A DNA stretch of 64,000 nt from Deltaproteobacteria bacterium (GTDB lineage: Bacteria; Desulfobacterota; Desulfobacteria; Desulfobacterales; UBA5852). The DNA lies in contig JAHLLS010000001.1 of the NCBI GenBank assembly GCA_020444045.1, positions 434,001 through 498,000 of the forward strand, written 5' to 3'. Under the pieces are notes generated by a model. It was not told the origin of the DNA. It did not search any database and saw only the letters and a list, made by a program, of their open reading frames with translations. The position numbers were made by a program, and so were the translations under genes. Shown one piece after another: positions 55,242 through 63,039 of this stretch (position 1 is the first letter of the stretch; each line of letters starts with the position of its first letter).

Positions 55242-56156
55242 ATGGGTTTTAACGATGTGGAAACAACGCGTGCAACGCTGGAAGAGGCCGGTTACGTCTG
55301 CACCACGGAAATCGCCACGGTGGTGTTCCTGGCGGCGGCGGGCGACAAGCCGGTGCTGGTGGAGGGACCGGCGGGCGTGGGTAAGACCGAACTGGCCAAG
55401 GCGGTCGCCCAGGGCCTGGGGCGCGAACTGATTCGCCTGCAATGCTACGAGGGGCTGGACGAAGCCAAGGCCCTCTATGAATGGGAATATGCCAAACAAT
55501 TGCTCTACACGCAGATCGTGCGGGACAAGATCAGCGACGTGGTGGCCGGTGCCCAAACCCTGGGCGAAGCCGTGGACGGCATTGCCGCTGAAGCGGACGC
55601 CTTTTTCTCGGAGCGCTTCCTGCTGCCGCGACCACTGTTAAAAGCCATTGTCGCGCCGGAGCCGGCGGTGCTGCTCATTGACGAGATCGATAAGGCCGAT
55701 CCCGAGTTCGAGGCCTTTCTTCTGGAACTGTTAAGCGACTTTCAGGTGACGATTCCCGAACTTGGTACCCGCCGGGCCGTTCATGTGCCGTTCGTGGTGC
55801 TGACTTCCAACAGTTTCCGTGACATGAGTGACGCCCTCAAACGTCGCTGTCTGCACCTGTACATCGACTATCCGGGACCGGAAATCGAGCGGGAGATCGT
55901 CGCCCGTCGTATTCCCGACCTTTCCGGCCGGCTGGCCGACCAGATGATCGCCGCCATGGCGCGTATCCGGCGACTCGATCTGAAGAAAAAACCCAGCATT
56001 TCCGAAACGCTGGACTGGGCCCGGGCCCTGATCAGTCTCCAGCTGGAAACCCTTTCGCCGGAGGCGGTCATCGCGACCCTCAACGTGATTTGCAAACATC
56101 GCGAAGACGCCGCGTGCGTGCGCCGGGAATTGGACCAGGTCGTAAACTTCCACTAG
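55242..56156 (+). CDS. MoxR-family AAA+ ATPase
   Basis: A 304-residue AAA+ protein from ATG 55242 with GGGAG upstream. The P-loop GPAGVGKTELAKAV is at about residue 42, Walker B LLIDEIDKADPEFEAFLLELL, the sensor FVVLTSNSF and an arginine-rich LKRRCLHLYIDYP follow. The MoxR group (CbbQ/NorQ, CoxD) remodels client proteins together with a VWA-domain partner, which is encoded right after it. The first gene of a three-gene operon. Client unknown. Confidence 0.9.
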   Translation: MGFNDVETTRATLEEAGYVCTTEIATVVFLAAAGDKPVLVEGPAGVGKTELAKAVAQGLGRELIRLQCYEGLDEAKALYEWEYAKQLLYTQIVRDKISDVVAGAQTLGEAVDGIAAEADAFFSERFLLPRPLLKAIVAPEPAVLLIDEIDKADPEFEAFLLELLSDFQVTIPELGTRRAVHVPFVVLTSNSFRDMSDALKRRCLHLYIDYPGPEIEREIVARRIPDLSGRLADQMIAAMARIRRLDLKKKPSISETLDWARALISLQLETLSPEAVIATLNVICKHREDAACVRRELDQVVNFH

Positions 56157-56205
56157 TGGTGACTGGCTGGTGCCTTGACAGAAGAGGCGGGACACAGGGG
56201 ATGTC

Positions 56206-57594
56206 ATGGAAGCGATGATCCTTAAATTCGTGGCATCGGCCCGGGCTGCCGGGATGCGTATCTCTACGGCCGAGACGCTGGACTGCCTGGCCCAGCTGCC
56301 GCGTGTGGATGTCCTGGACGAGCGTCAATTTTCCACCGTAATGCGGGCGAATTTTGCCAAAAGCCGGCTGGAGCGGGCCCGCTTCGATCATCTCTACCAG
56401 CTTTTTTTTCATGAAATCCGGGAAGATCTCGACCCGGCGTCCGTCTCTCTGGCCGGGCACATGGAAACCCTTCAGCAAGTCCTCCTGTCGCTCGAGCCCC
56501 AGATGCCGGCCATGGCGGCCATTGCGGAATTCCTGGCGGCCGAACCGGCAGCATACCTGAAGATGTTGCAGGAAATGCAATCCGAAGGCAACACGGCGGC
56601 CGGCGGGCCCCGAGGGGCGGGCTCCAATCTGGGCAGCCTGGTTCGGCGACTGCCCATCCTGCGCGCCTTGCACCGGGCCCGCGATACCGTGAATGATTTT
56701 CTGCAGGCGAACTGGGACCAGATCCACTGGGAAACCCGCCAGGCGTTAAAGCGGCACGTTGACCGTCGCCTGGAAACGGCGCGACGGCTCCTGGCCGACA
56801 ATGGCCCGCCGCTGATTGTGGGGGACGAAAAAAAGATCGCCACAGCGGATGGTTACGGCGAGCTGGGTCGGCAGCCGTTTGCCAACTTGTCGCCGGGGGA
56901 ACTGGTCCGCCTGCGGGATGTGATCGCCCAACTGGTGCGCAAGCTGAAGGATATGGTCAGCCTCCGCTATGCCGCCCGTTCCCGGGGAATCCTGGACGTC
57001 AAGCGCACCCTGCGGGCAGCGTCCCGCACCCAGGGGATTCCGATCGGGTTGCGGTTTCGCCGCAAGCCACCGTGCAAAGGCCGGATTGTCGTGCTTTGCG
57101 ATGTGTCCGGATCGGTCTGGTCGTCGGCCCGTTTCATGCTTGCCATGCTATACGCCCTCCAGGAGTGCTTTGACCGGGTGAAGAGTTTCGTCTTTATCGA
57201 TGAACCCATCGAGGTCACCCACTATTTCGACGATTTCGATATCGAGCGGGCCCTGGAAGACATTCTCCATTGTCCGGACATTGCCTATGGCGCCGCCACC
57301 GACTACGGGCGCACCCTGCGCCTGTTCAAGGCCCGGCACATGGACACCATCAACAAGAAAACCACCGTCATTATCATCGGGGATGGACGCACCAATTACG
57401 GCAACCCCGAAGAAGGCATCCTGGAGGAAATTCGTGACCGCAGTCGCCGAACCATCTGGCTCAACCCGGAAACGGAACAGTTCTGGAATTCGGGCGACAG
57501 TGAAATGCGCACCTACGAAGTTCTCTGCAACGAAGTGCGCGCCTGCTGGAATCTCAACCAGCTGGCGGCGTTCATCCAGGATTTGGTCCTATGA
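56206..57594 (+). CDS. VWA-domain protein, CoxE-like
   Basis: A 462-residue protein from ATG 56206 with AGGGGATG upstream, 49 bp after the MoxR gene. The N-terminal two-thirds is a CoxE-type helical region; the C-terminal VWA domain starts about residue 290 with the MIDAS metal motif VLCDVSGSVWSSARF, continuing to YGAATDYGRTLRLF and the metal-ligating DGRTNYG. It partners MoxR ATPases in maturing metalloenzymes (the Mo hydroxylase CoxL insertion system is the known case). Its stop overlaps the third gene start by 4 nt. Confidence 0.88.
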   Translation: MEAMILKFVASARAAGMRISTAETLDCLAQLPRVDVLDERQFSTVMRANFAKSRLERARFDHLYQLFFHEIREDLDPASVSLAGHMETLQQVLLSLEPQMPAMAAIAEFLAAEPAAYLKMLQEMQSEGNTAAGGPRGAGSNLGSLVRRLPILRALHRARDTVNDFLQANWDQIHWETRQALKRHVDRRLETARRLLADNGPPLIVGDEKKIATADGYGELGRQPFANLSPGELVRLRDVIAQLVRKLKDMVSLRYAARSRGILDVKRTLRAASRTQGIPIGLRFRRKPPCKGRIVVLCDVSGSVWSSARFMLAMLYALQECFDRVKSFVFIDEPIEVTHYFDDFDIERALEDILHCPDIAYGAATDYGRTLRLFKARHMDTINKKTTVIIIGDGRTNYGNPEEGILEEIRDRSRRTIWLNPETEQFWNSGDSEMRTYEVLCNEVRACWNLNQLAAFIQDLVL

Positions 57595-58535
57595 CCGCTG
57601 CCGATCTCGCCGTAGTCGACTATTTACTGCAAGCCGCGGTTGCGCCAACCAGGATCACCGTCTTTTCCGAATGGACTGAGGCCTGGAAGTCCTTGGTCTC
57701 CCTTTGGGAATGCCCCGTCGATCGCGCGCTGGCAGGCGGTTTTGCCGCCGACCGCCCAACCTGGGCCTTTGCCGCCGGCTACCAGGCGGCGCTCCAACGC
57801 CTGCTGCCGGCGGCTGATCCGGCCCGGATTGCGGCTATTTGTATCACCGAAAAGGGCGGCCCGCATCCGGCTCGCATTCAATGCCGGCTTAAAACGGATA
57901 CCGAAACCGAATTCCGCTGGCGTCTTGACGGTACCAAAGCATTTGTCTCCGGGGCCGGCGAGGCGGAAATCCTTTACGTGGCGGCATCCACCGGTATGAC
58001 GCCCAAAGGCCGCAACATCCTGCGCATGGTTTCGGTTCCTGCGGACAGTGCCGGGGTAACCGTTGTCTCTCGCCCGTCTCTGGGAATGGTGCCGGAAATG
58101 CCCCATGGGCAGGTTCGGTTCGAGGCGGTATCGCTGGCGCACGAGGCCCTGTGGCCTGGTGACGGCTACACCGGGGCCATCAAACCGTTTCGCACCCTGG
58201 AGGATCTGCATGTGACGGGGGCTTTCCTGGGCTGGCTTTTTGCGGTCGGGCGCCGCTTCGGCTGGCCTGCTGCGATAAAGGAAACGATGGTGCCACTGAT
58301 GGTGGCCGTGCGAAGCCTTGCGCTGGCACCGCCTCTCGATCCTCATGTGCACATTGCGCTTGGGGGACTGCTGGCCCAGGTGCATTTTTTGCTGGAGGAG
58401 ATCACTCCCCTGTGGCCAATGACCGATGCCCGGGTGCGTGAATGGTGGCTGCGGGACCGCAAGGTTCTCGACATCGCCGATACGCCGCGGCAGCGTCGCC
58501 TGGATGCGGCGCGGTTGCATTACGGCTGGGCCTGA
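57591..58535 (+). CDS. Acyl-CoA-dehydrogenase-like protein in a MoxR-VWA operon
   Basis: A 314-residue protein from ATG 57591 in a 4-nt overlap with the VWA gene. The middle part looks like the beta-domain of acyl-CoA dehydrogenases: ICITEKGGPHPARI, FRWRLDGTKAFVSGAGEAEILYVAAST, SLGMVPEMPHGQVRFEAVSL, and KPFRTLEDLHVTGAFLGWLF leading to the C-terminal helices. It is shorter than ordinary ACADs and the glutamate base cannot be located. It may be an inactive or atypical ACAD. Role unknown; the operon context suggests a client or accessory of the MoxR/VWA machine. Confidence 0.7.
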   Translation: MTAADLAVVDYLLQAAVAPTRITVFSEWTEAWKSLVSLWECPVDRALAGGFAADRPTWAFAAGYQAALQRLLPAADPARIAAICITEKGGPHPARIQCRLKTDTETEFRWRLDGTKAFVSGAGEAEILYVAASTGMTPKGRNILRMVSVPADSAGVTVVSRPSLGMVPEMPHGQVRFEAVSLAHEALWPGDGYTGAIKPFRTLEDLHVTGAFLGWLFAVGRRFGWPAAIKETMVPLMVAVRSLALAPPLDPHVHIALGGLLAQVHFLLEEITPLWPMTDARVREWWLRDRKVLDIADTPRQRRLDAARLHYGWA

Positions 58536-58667
58536 TGGCTTTTACTGCCCGGCGTGCGCAGCACCACGTTCCGATGCGGGTTTCAACGGTTTCATATTTC
58601 CCCGGAAGCATTGCCAGTGGGGATGATTTGTTGTATTCGAGGGATGACTCAAGCCGGCGGGAAACAG

Positions 58668-59747
58668 ATGGATTCCAAATCAGACGCTAACATGTTGGAA
58701 GAGCGATCAGCGGCCCTGGAACAGGAAAAAGCCAGGCGAAAGGCTGCTGAAGCCAAGATACAGGAAATCGAACAAGAGACCCGGGATGCGTTGCAAGACG
58801 CCGCGGATTCGGAAACACAGCTCGAAGAGGCCATCAGCCGGGTCAATACCATGGCCATGGAAGCCGAGGTCGCCGCCCTTGAAATGAGCCAGATTTTCAA
58901 CGCCACCTCGGACGGGATTTGCGTCATCAACAAGGATTTCCAGATCTCCAAATACAATCGGATTTTGCAAGACATGATGGCCGGCATGGGTCATGAAATG
59001 AGCAAGGAGACCTGCAGCGATGTCTTCGGTCATGCGTTCTGCAAGACCAAGCAATGCCTGATGAACCGCATTGTGAAAGAAGGCCATGACCGGATTGAAG
59101 AAGAAATTGAAATGGCGTCCGCCGCCGGCGGCAAGCGAACACTGATTGTCACGGCCCAGCCCCTGCTGGACCTGACCGCCGACACGATCGGTATCGTGGC
59201 AAGCTACACGGATATCACCGACCGCAAGCAAATTGAGGAAGAATTGCGCCGGCTGGCGACCACCGATCCCCTGACCGGTGCTTATAACCGACGGCAATTC
59301 ATGGAACGCGCCCAGGAAGAAATCGATCGGAGCAAACGCTATAACACCCCCTTGACATTGTTGATGCTCGATATCGACCACTTCAAGGCCGTCAACGATA
59401 CCTTTGGCCATGATGCCGGCGATGCGGTGCTGAAACGCATGGTCCGCGAAAGCATGATCCAGCTGCGGGGCTCCGATATCTTTTGCCGGTTGGGAGGCGA
59501 AGAGTTTGCCGCTATTCTCACCCACACGGCACCGGCGCAAGGCATCCTGGCGGCCGAACGCCTCCGCAAGGCGCTGAAGGCGTTGGAGGTGAACACCGCC
59601 ACCGGCCCGGTCTGTTTCACCGTCAGCATCGGTGTGGCATCTCTGGTGCAGGCCGACCTGTCGCTCGAACAGATCATGAAAAAAGCGGATGATGCTCTGT
59701 ATGCGGCCAAAGACCAGGGAAGAGACCGGGTTGTCACGGCTGAATAG
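58668..59747 (+). CDS. PAS-domain diguanylate cyclase (GGDEF)
   Basis: ATG 58668 gives 359 residues; an upstream ATG at 58644 has GAGG too close to it. A coiled-coil opening (residues about 12-55) leads to a PAS domain (SQIFNATSDGICVINKDFQ...) with an unusual CKTKQC cysteine pair that could bind a cofactor or be a redox switch. The GGDEF domain has DPLTGAYNRR, DIDHFKAVNDTFGHDAGD and the active-site loop RLGGEEFAAIL (GGEEF, an active variant). It makes c-di-GMP, matching the PilZ gene in the window. Confidence 0.88.
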   Translation: MDSKSDANMLEERSAALEQEKARRKAAEAKIQEIEQETRDALQDAADSETQLEEAISRVNTMAMEAEVAALEMSQIFNATSDGICVINKDFQISKYNRILQDMMAGMGHEMSKETCSDVFGHAFCKTKQCLMNRIVKEGHDRIEEEIEMASAAGGKRTLIVTAQPLLDLTADTIGIVASYTDITDRKQIEEELRRLATTDPLTGAYNRRQFMERAQEEIDRSKRYNTPLTLLMLDIDHFKAVNDTFGHDAGDAVLKRMVRESMIQLRGSDIFCRLGGEEFAAILTHTAPAQGILAAERLRKALKALEVNTATGPVCFTVSIGVASLVQADLSLEQIMKKADDALYAAKDQGRDRVVTAE

Positions 59748-60262
59748 AACATCAAAAAACAAGTCTCGCCGGCCATGGCCCAAATGACCGAGGCCCTCTC
59801 CCCCCTCGACCGGCTCACGAACGGGTTCACCGAGAAATAAGCGTGTCAGTACGAATCCCTTTTTCTACGTTTTCATAATAACCCTCAAGTTATTTCCCGG
59901 ATGTCCAATAAATATCCTGGGAACCACGCTGAATCGTTCGGTTCCGCGACGATAAATCACAACGTCACGTCAAGTCGATAATGGCTATAAAAATAGGGAT
60001 CATCGAATGTTGCGAGATGGCCGTCTATTTTTAGGCCTCAGATCGAAGCCGGCCTTGAGGCGACCACCTAAAGCCAAAATCAGTCGACTTCAAGAAGAGA
60101 AGAAAAAAATGCCCTGTAGCAAGTTTTTACTTTGACAGGCCATAGGCGGCGTAGTAAATCACGTCGCTTTTATAATGGACAGGCTTGATCGCGAGGCGTC
60201 GTTGCTGGACCCTTTGACCGCGAACCCATCGCACAACTAACGAATTTTAAGCGAGGTCTATC
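59748..60262. other. Intergenic region, 515 bp
   Basis: No gene seen; several A/T-rich stretches. It contains the promoter candidate at 60132-60160 (and a lone TATAAT at 60171-60176). Confidence 0.4.
60132..60160 (+). promoter_or_regulatory. Candidate promoter of the Hint-domain lipoprotein
   Basis: TTGACA (60132-60137) and TAAATC (60155-60160) at 17-nt spacing. A TATAAT at 60171-60176 has no matching -35. Confidence 0.4.
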
Positions 60263-61129
60263 TTGGGAAAAAAACCAATACGCCACAGGACACGAGCGGC
60301 AGGGATGGTCGTGTTTGCATTACTCATTTTTCCAATGGGGTGCGTGCCATCCGGGCCCGCACCTTCTTACACACCACCCCCAAAAGTCGCCGATTCGCCG
60401 CCGCCAGCTCCCCGGACGATCCAGGAGGTCGATGCGGAAATTGACCGCCTGGAAAAGCACATCGATGGCCTCGGTGAATACGAAAAGCAACAGCGTAAGA
60501 TCGGTGTGATCAACGACGTGAAAAACTATAAGAGCAGAGGGTGGACCAAAGGCGACGGCAAAGCAAGCTACGAGGACGTTGCCGACCGGGCTTATGCCCA
60601 GGCCGCCGCCACCGAGAAGGAAATTCAGCGGCTGAAAAGAAAACTGGCCAAGACCCAACAGGAAAAACAGGCCATCCTCTCACAGTCCGCCGGTTGTTTC
60701 TTACCCGAGGCACTGGTGAAAATGGAAGACGGGTCTTTCAAGCCTTTTTTGCAGATCGAACCCGGCGACAAGGTTATGACCTACGATATCGGCTATGACA
60801 CGCTGGTGACCCGCCCGGTGACCGAACTTTATACGGTCGACGCCAATCATCTCTATACGATCAATGGCGAATTCATGACCACCGGGGGGGAAAGGCTCCT
60901 GACCCGGAACGGCTGGAAAAAAGTCCGCGACTTGAAAACGGGGGATGCGGTTCATGTGGACGGCCGTATGGTTGAGATTGACAGCATCGCATACCACCGT
61001 GTGGACCAAACGCTGCACAACATGCAAGTGGAGGGCACCCATAATTTTTATGTGGTGACCGCCAGCGGTGCCAAATATCTCGTTCATAACACGAGCGGCG
61101 GTGGAAGTGGCGGCGGTGGTCCTAAATAA
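60263..61129 (+). CDS. Lipoprotein with C-terminal Hint (intein-like) domain
   Basis: Start is TTG 60263 with GAGG about 6 nt upstream, giving 288 residues with a basic N-region before a lipobox (VVFALLIFPMGC, cysteine 27). After a proline-rich linker comes a charged helical region (about 53-138), then a Hint domain at 145-277: it opens with C145 in SAGCFLPEALVKMEDGSF, has LQIEPGDKVMTYD and the B-block-like GTHNFYVV, and ends LVHNT (His275, Asn276). This is the architecture of bacterial intein-like (BIL) autoprocessing domains: Cys1, block-B TxxH-like ... HN. After the HN only a glycine-rich SGGGSGGGGPK tail remains. It could cleave itself or be a dead Hint fold. Next gene 53 bp downstream. 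Confidence 0.8.
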   Translation: MGKKPIRHRTRAAGMVVFALLIFPMGCVPSGPAPSYTPPPKVADSPPPAPRTIQEVDAEIDRLEKHIDGLGEYEKQQRKIGVINDVKNYKSRGWTKGDGKASYEDVADRAYAQAAATEKEIQRLKRKLAKTQQEKQAILSQSAGCFLPEALVKMEDGSFKPFLQIEPGDKVMTYDIGYDTLVTRPVTELYTVDANHLYTINGEFMTTGGERLLTRNGWKKVRDLKTGDAVHVDGRMVEIDSIAYHRVDQTLHNMQVEGTHNFYVVTASGAKYLVHNTSGGGSGGGGPK

Positions 61130-61182
61130 ATAACGTTGGCCGATCTCATCATAACGATATGCATGCATCATTGGAGTCGCTC

Positions 61183-61992
61183 ATGAACAACGATCGATTG
61201 AATTCTGCGCTGGTTTTATTGCTGACCCTGCTTCTTATCACGGGATGTGCGGGTTTTACCGACACGCTCAAGTCCGGCATGTCCAATACGGCCAACTATT
61301 TCAAGGCAAGTGCGGCCGAAACAGAAGGCGATGCGGCCTATCAGAACAAGGATTACGCGAATGCGCTGGCGGCCTACCAGACGGCCGCGGAAGCCGGAGG
61401 TGAATACGGTCAGTTCATGCTGGCCAATATGTATCTGGCCGGCGAAGGCGTAAAGCGCGACCCAAAGAAATATTTGCACTGGATGCAGCAATCCGCCGAC
61501 AATGGGTATCCGCCGGCCAACTATTTGATGGGATTGGCCTATCTTACGCCGAATGCGGCCAAGGCGGCGCAGTATTTCGAAGCCGCCGCCAAGGAAGAGC
61601 ATGGTACGGCCATGTACATGCTGGGCCTGATGTATGCCAGCGGAATGGGGGTGGAACCCAGTGATCGGGAAGCGTTGCGCTGGTTTCGCTTGGCAAAGGC
61701 CCAAGGCGTTTCGGTTGAAGACCCGTTCCTGAACGCGGCCAGCATTCAAACCTATATGAAACAGGTCGATCAACAGGCCGTCCGATCGCGCCAAGCGGCA
61801 TTTGAGCAGCAGAAAAGGGTGCGTGAAATCCAGCAACTCCTGACCGATTTGGGATACGAACCAGGTCCGGTCGATGGCTTGTTCGGCAGTAAAACGCGTG
61901 CCGCCATTCAGACCTTTCAACGTGAAAAGGGGCTGGAACCGGATGGTCGCGCTACAGATAGCGTTCTCAACGCCTTGAAAAAGGCGCTTTGA
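61183..61992 (+). CDS. Sel1-repeat, peptidoglycan-binding lipoprotein
   Basis: ATG 61183 with GGAG about 7 nt upstream gives 269 residues (61159 would add eight). The signal ends with a lipobox (LVLLLTLLLITGC). Sel1-like repeats span about residues 55-185 (YGQFMLANMYLAGEGVKRDPKKYLHWMQQSAD, AMYMLGLMYASGMGVEPSDREALRWFRLAKAQG). A PG_binding_1 domain ends it (IQQLLTDLGYEPGPVDGLFGSKTRAAIQTFQREKGL). The combination suggests an envelope scaffold protein bound to peptidoglycan. It follows the Hint lipoprotein on the same strand. Confidence 0.87.
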   Translation: MNNDRLNSALVLLLTLLLITGCAGFTDTLKSGMSNTANYFKASAAETEGDAAYQNKDYANALAAYQTAAEAGGEYGQFMLANMYLAGEGVKRDPKKYLHWMQQSADNGYPPANYLMGLAYLTPNAAKAAQYFEAAAKEEHGTAMYMLGLMYASGMGVEPSDREALRWFRLAKAQGVSVEDPFLNAASIQTYMKQVDQQAVRSRQAAFEQQKRVREIQQLLTDLGYEPGPVDGLFGSKTRAAIQTFQREKGLEPDGRATDSVLNALKKAL

Positions 61993-62148
61993 ATCTACGG
62001 TCGCAAACGAACTAATTTTTAAAAGATGATTTGCGGACCGGCCAAAGCGTATCCGCCTGGTCGGTCTGTGAACGCAAGCCGCCAGTGGCAGACCTCCCCC
62101 GTGGTCCAATTTGAGCACGGCCGGAGGTAGCGCCATGCCCCCTATCCC

Positions 62149-62721
62149 CTATTCACCGACCATCTGGGCCATCATTTCCTGAAACCCTTCCACCGGGGCG
62201 CCTAAAGCGTCCGCCATACGATCCATGTAGTTAAAGAGGGACGTCACGGCTACGGCTTCGAAGATTTCTTCTTCGCTGCAGCCATCGTTTTTAAGGCTTT
62301 TGATATCCTCTTCGGTCACTTTATACGCGTATCGAGTGGTTTTCTCCGCGAGGTGCAGCAGCTTTTTGGTTTTCTTGTCGATCAGGTCAGCGCCGTCCCC
62401 ATCGTCGAGGATGCTTTTAACCTGTTCCCGGGTGAATCCTTGCGCCATGACCATGGCGCTGTGGGCGTCGACTCAATAGGCGCAGGCGTTGATCTTGGAC
62501 ACATGGGCCGCAATCAGCTCCTTGGTGCTGCGGGGCAGGGCGTGGTCATCGATCATCAGCCGTTTGACATAGGTGACGATGGGCTCCAGCAGGTCCGGCC
62601 GGATGCTCTGGGCTACAAACACCTTCGGGACCGTCATAAACATCGATTCCAGGGCCGCGTAGGTCACCTTGAGCCGGCCGCGGGCCTCTTCCGGGGGTGT
62701 TGTTTTCAGATAGTAGCTCAT
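62149..62721 (-). CDS. AhpD-like carboxymuconolactone-decarboxylase-family protein, candidate selenoprotein (CxxU)
   Basis: Reading through TGA at 62475-62473 gives one 190-residue protein from ATG 62721, which has AAGGAG 8 nt upstream. The redox motif CxxC of AhpD (before HS of the conserved helix) is here CAYU: KINACAY-U-VDAHSAMVMAQGF, i.e. selenocysteine at position 83 with cysteine 80. The frame after the UGA continues to the natural end ADALGAPVEGFQEMMAQMVGE. AhpD-like selenoproteins with CxxU are known from deltaproteobacteria and ocean metagenomes. The mRNA right after UGA carries an excellent SECIS (see 62440-62475). The likely role is thiol/peroxide redox chemistry. Confidence 0.85.
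62440..62475 (-). promoter_or_regulatory. Bacterial SECIS element of the AhpD-like gene
   Basis: From the UGA 13 nt lead to the perfect hairpin GCGCCAU-GGUC-AUGGCGC (62459-62442). The 4-nt apical loop GGUC is the loop of the classical E. coli fdhF SECIS; the loop begins about 20 nt after the UGA, within the distance used by SelB. Confidence 0.8.
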
Positions 62722-63039
62722 GCAGGTCTCCTTGCCGTCAATGGGGTGAATAATATCGGTGAAGATTACCGTATGGTTCCTTTAATCATAGGGACGGTTC
62801 CTCGTCTTTCAACAAGGAGGGGTGAAGCGGGCATGGTGTGCGAAACGGGCGCCGGGCCGGGTATCATTTTGGTGTCATGGCAATTCGATTCTTGACAACC
62901 AACCGATTTAATGACAAAAATCGGGTATATCGAATATTATAACCCCACTATCGGCCGCTTTGGAAAGCCCCACCCAACAGGAATTGAGGATGGGGACGCT
63001 TTTTACCCGTCATAACGGCCTGACTAGAGTGATACCTGA
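62722..63039. other. Intergenic region, 318 bp
   Basis: Holds the upstream sides of the divergent AhpD-like gene and the cyclase gene. No other gene or strong signal was seen. Confidence 0.4.

Noticed and set aside
62149-62454. Separate 101-residue protein and 82-residue protein instead of one AhpD-like gene
   Set aside because: They are in the same frame, joined at a UGA at the CxxC site followed by a SECIS hairpin, so one selenoprotein gene is the better reading.
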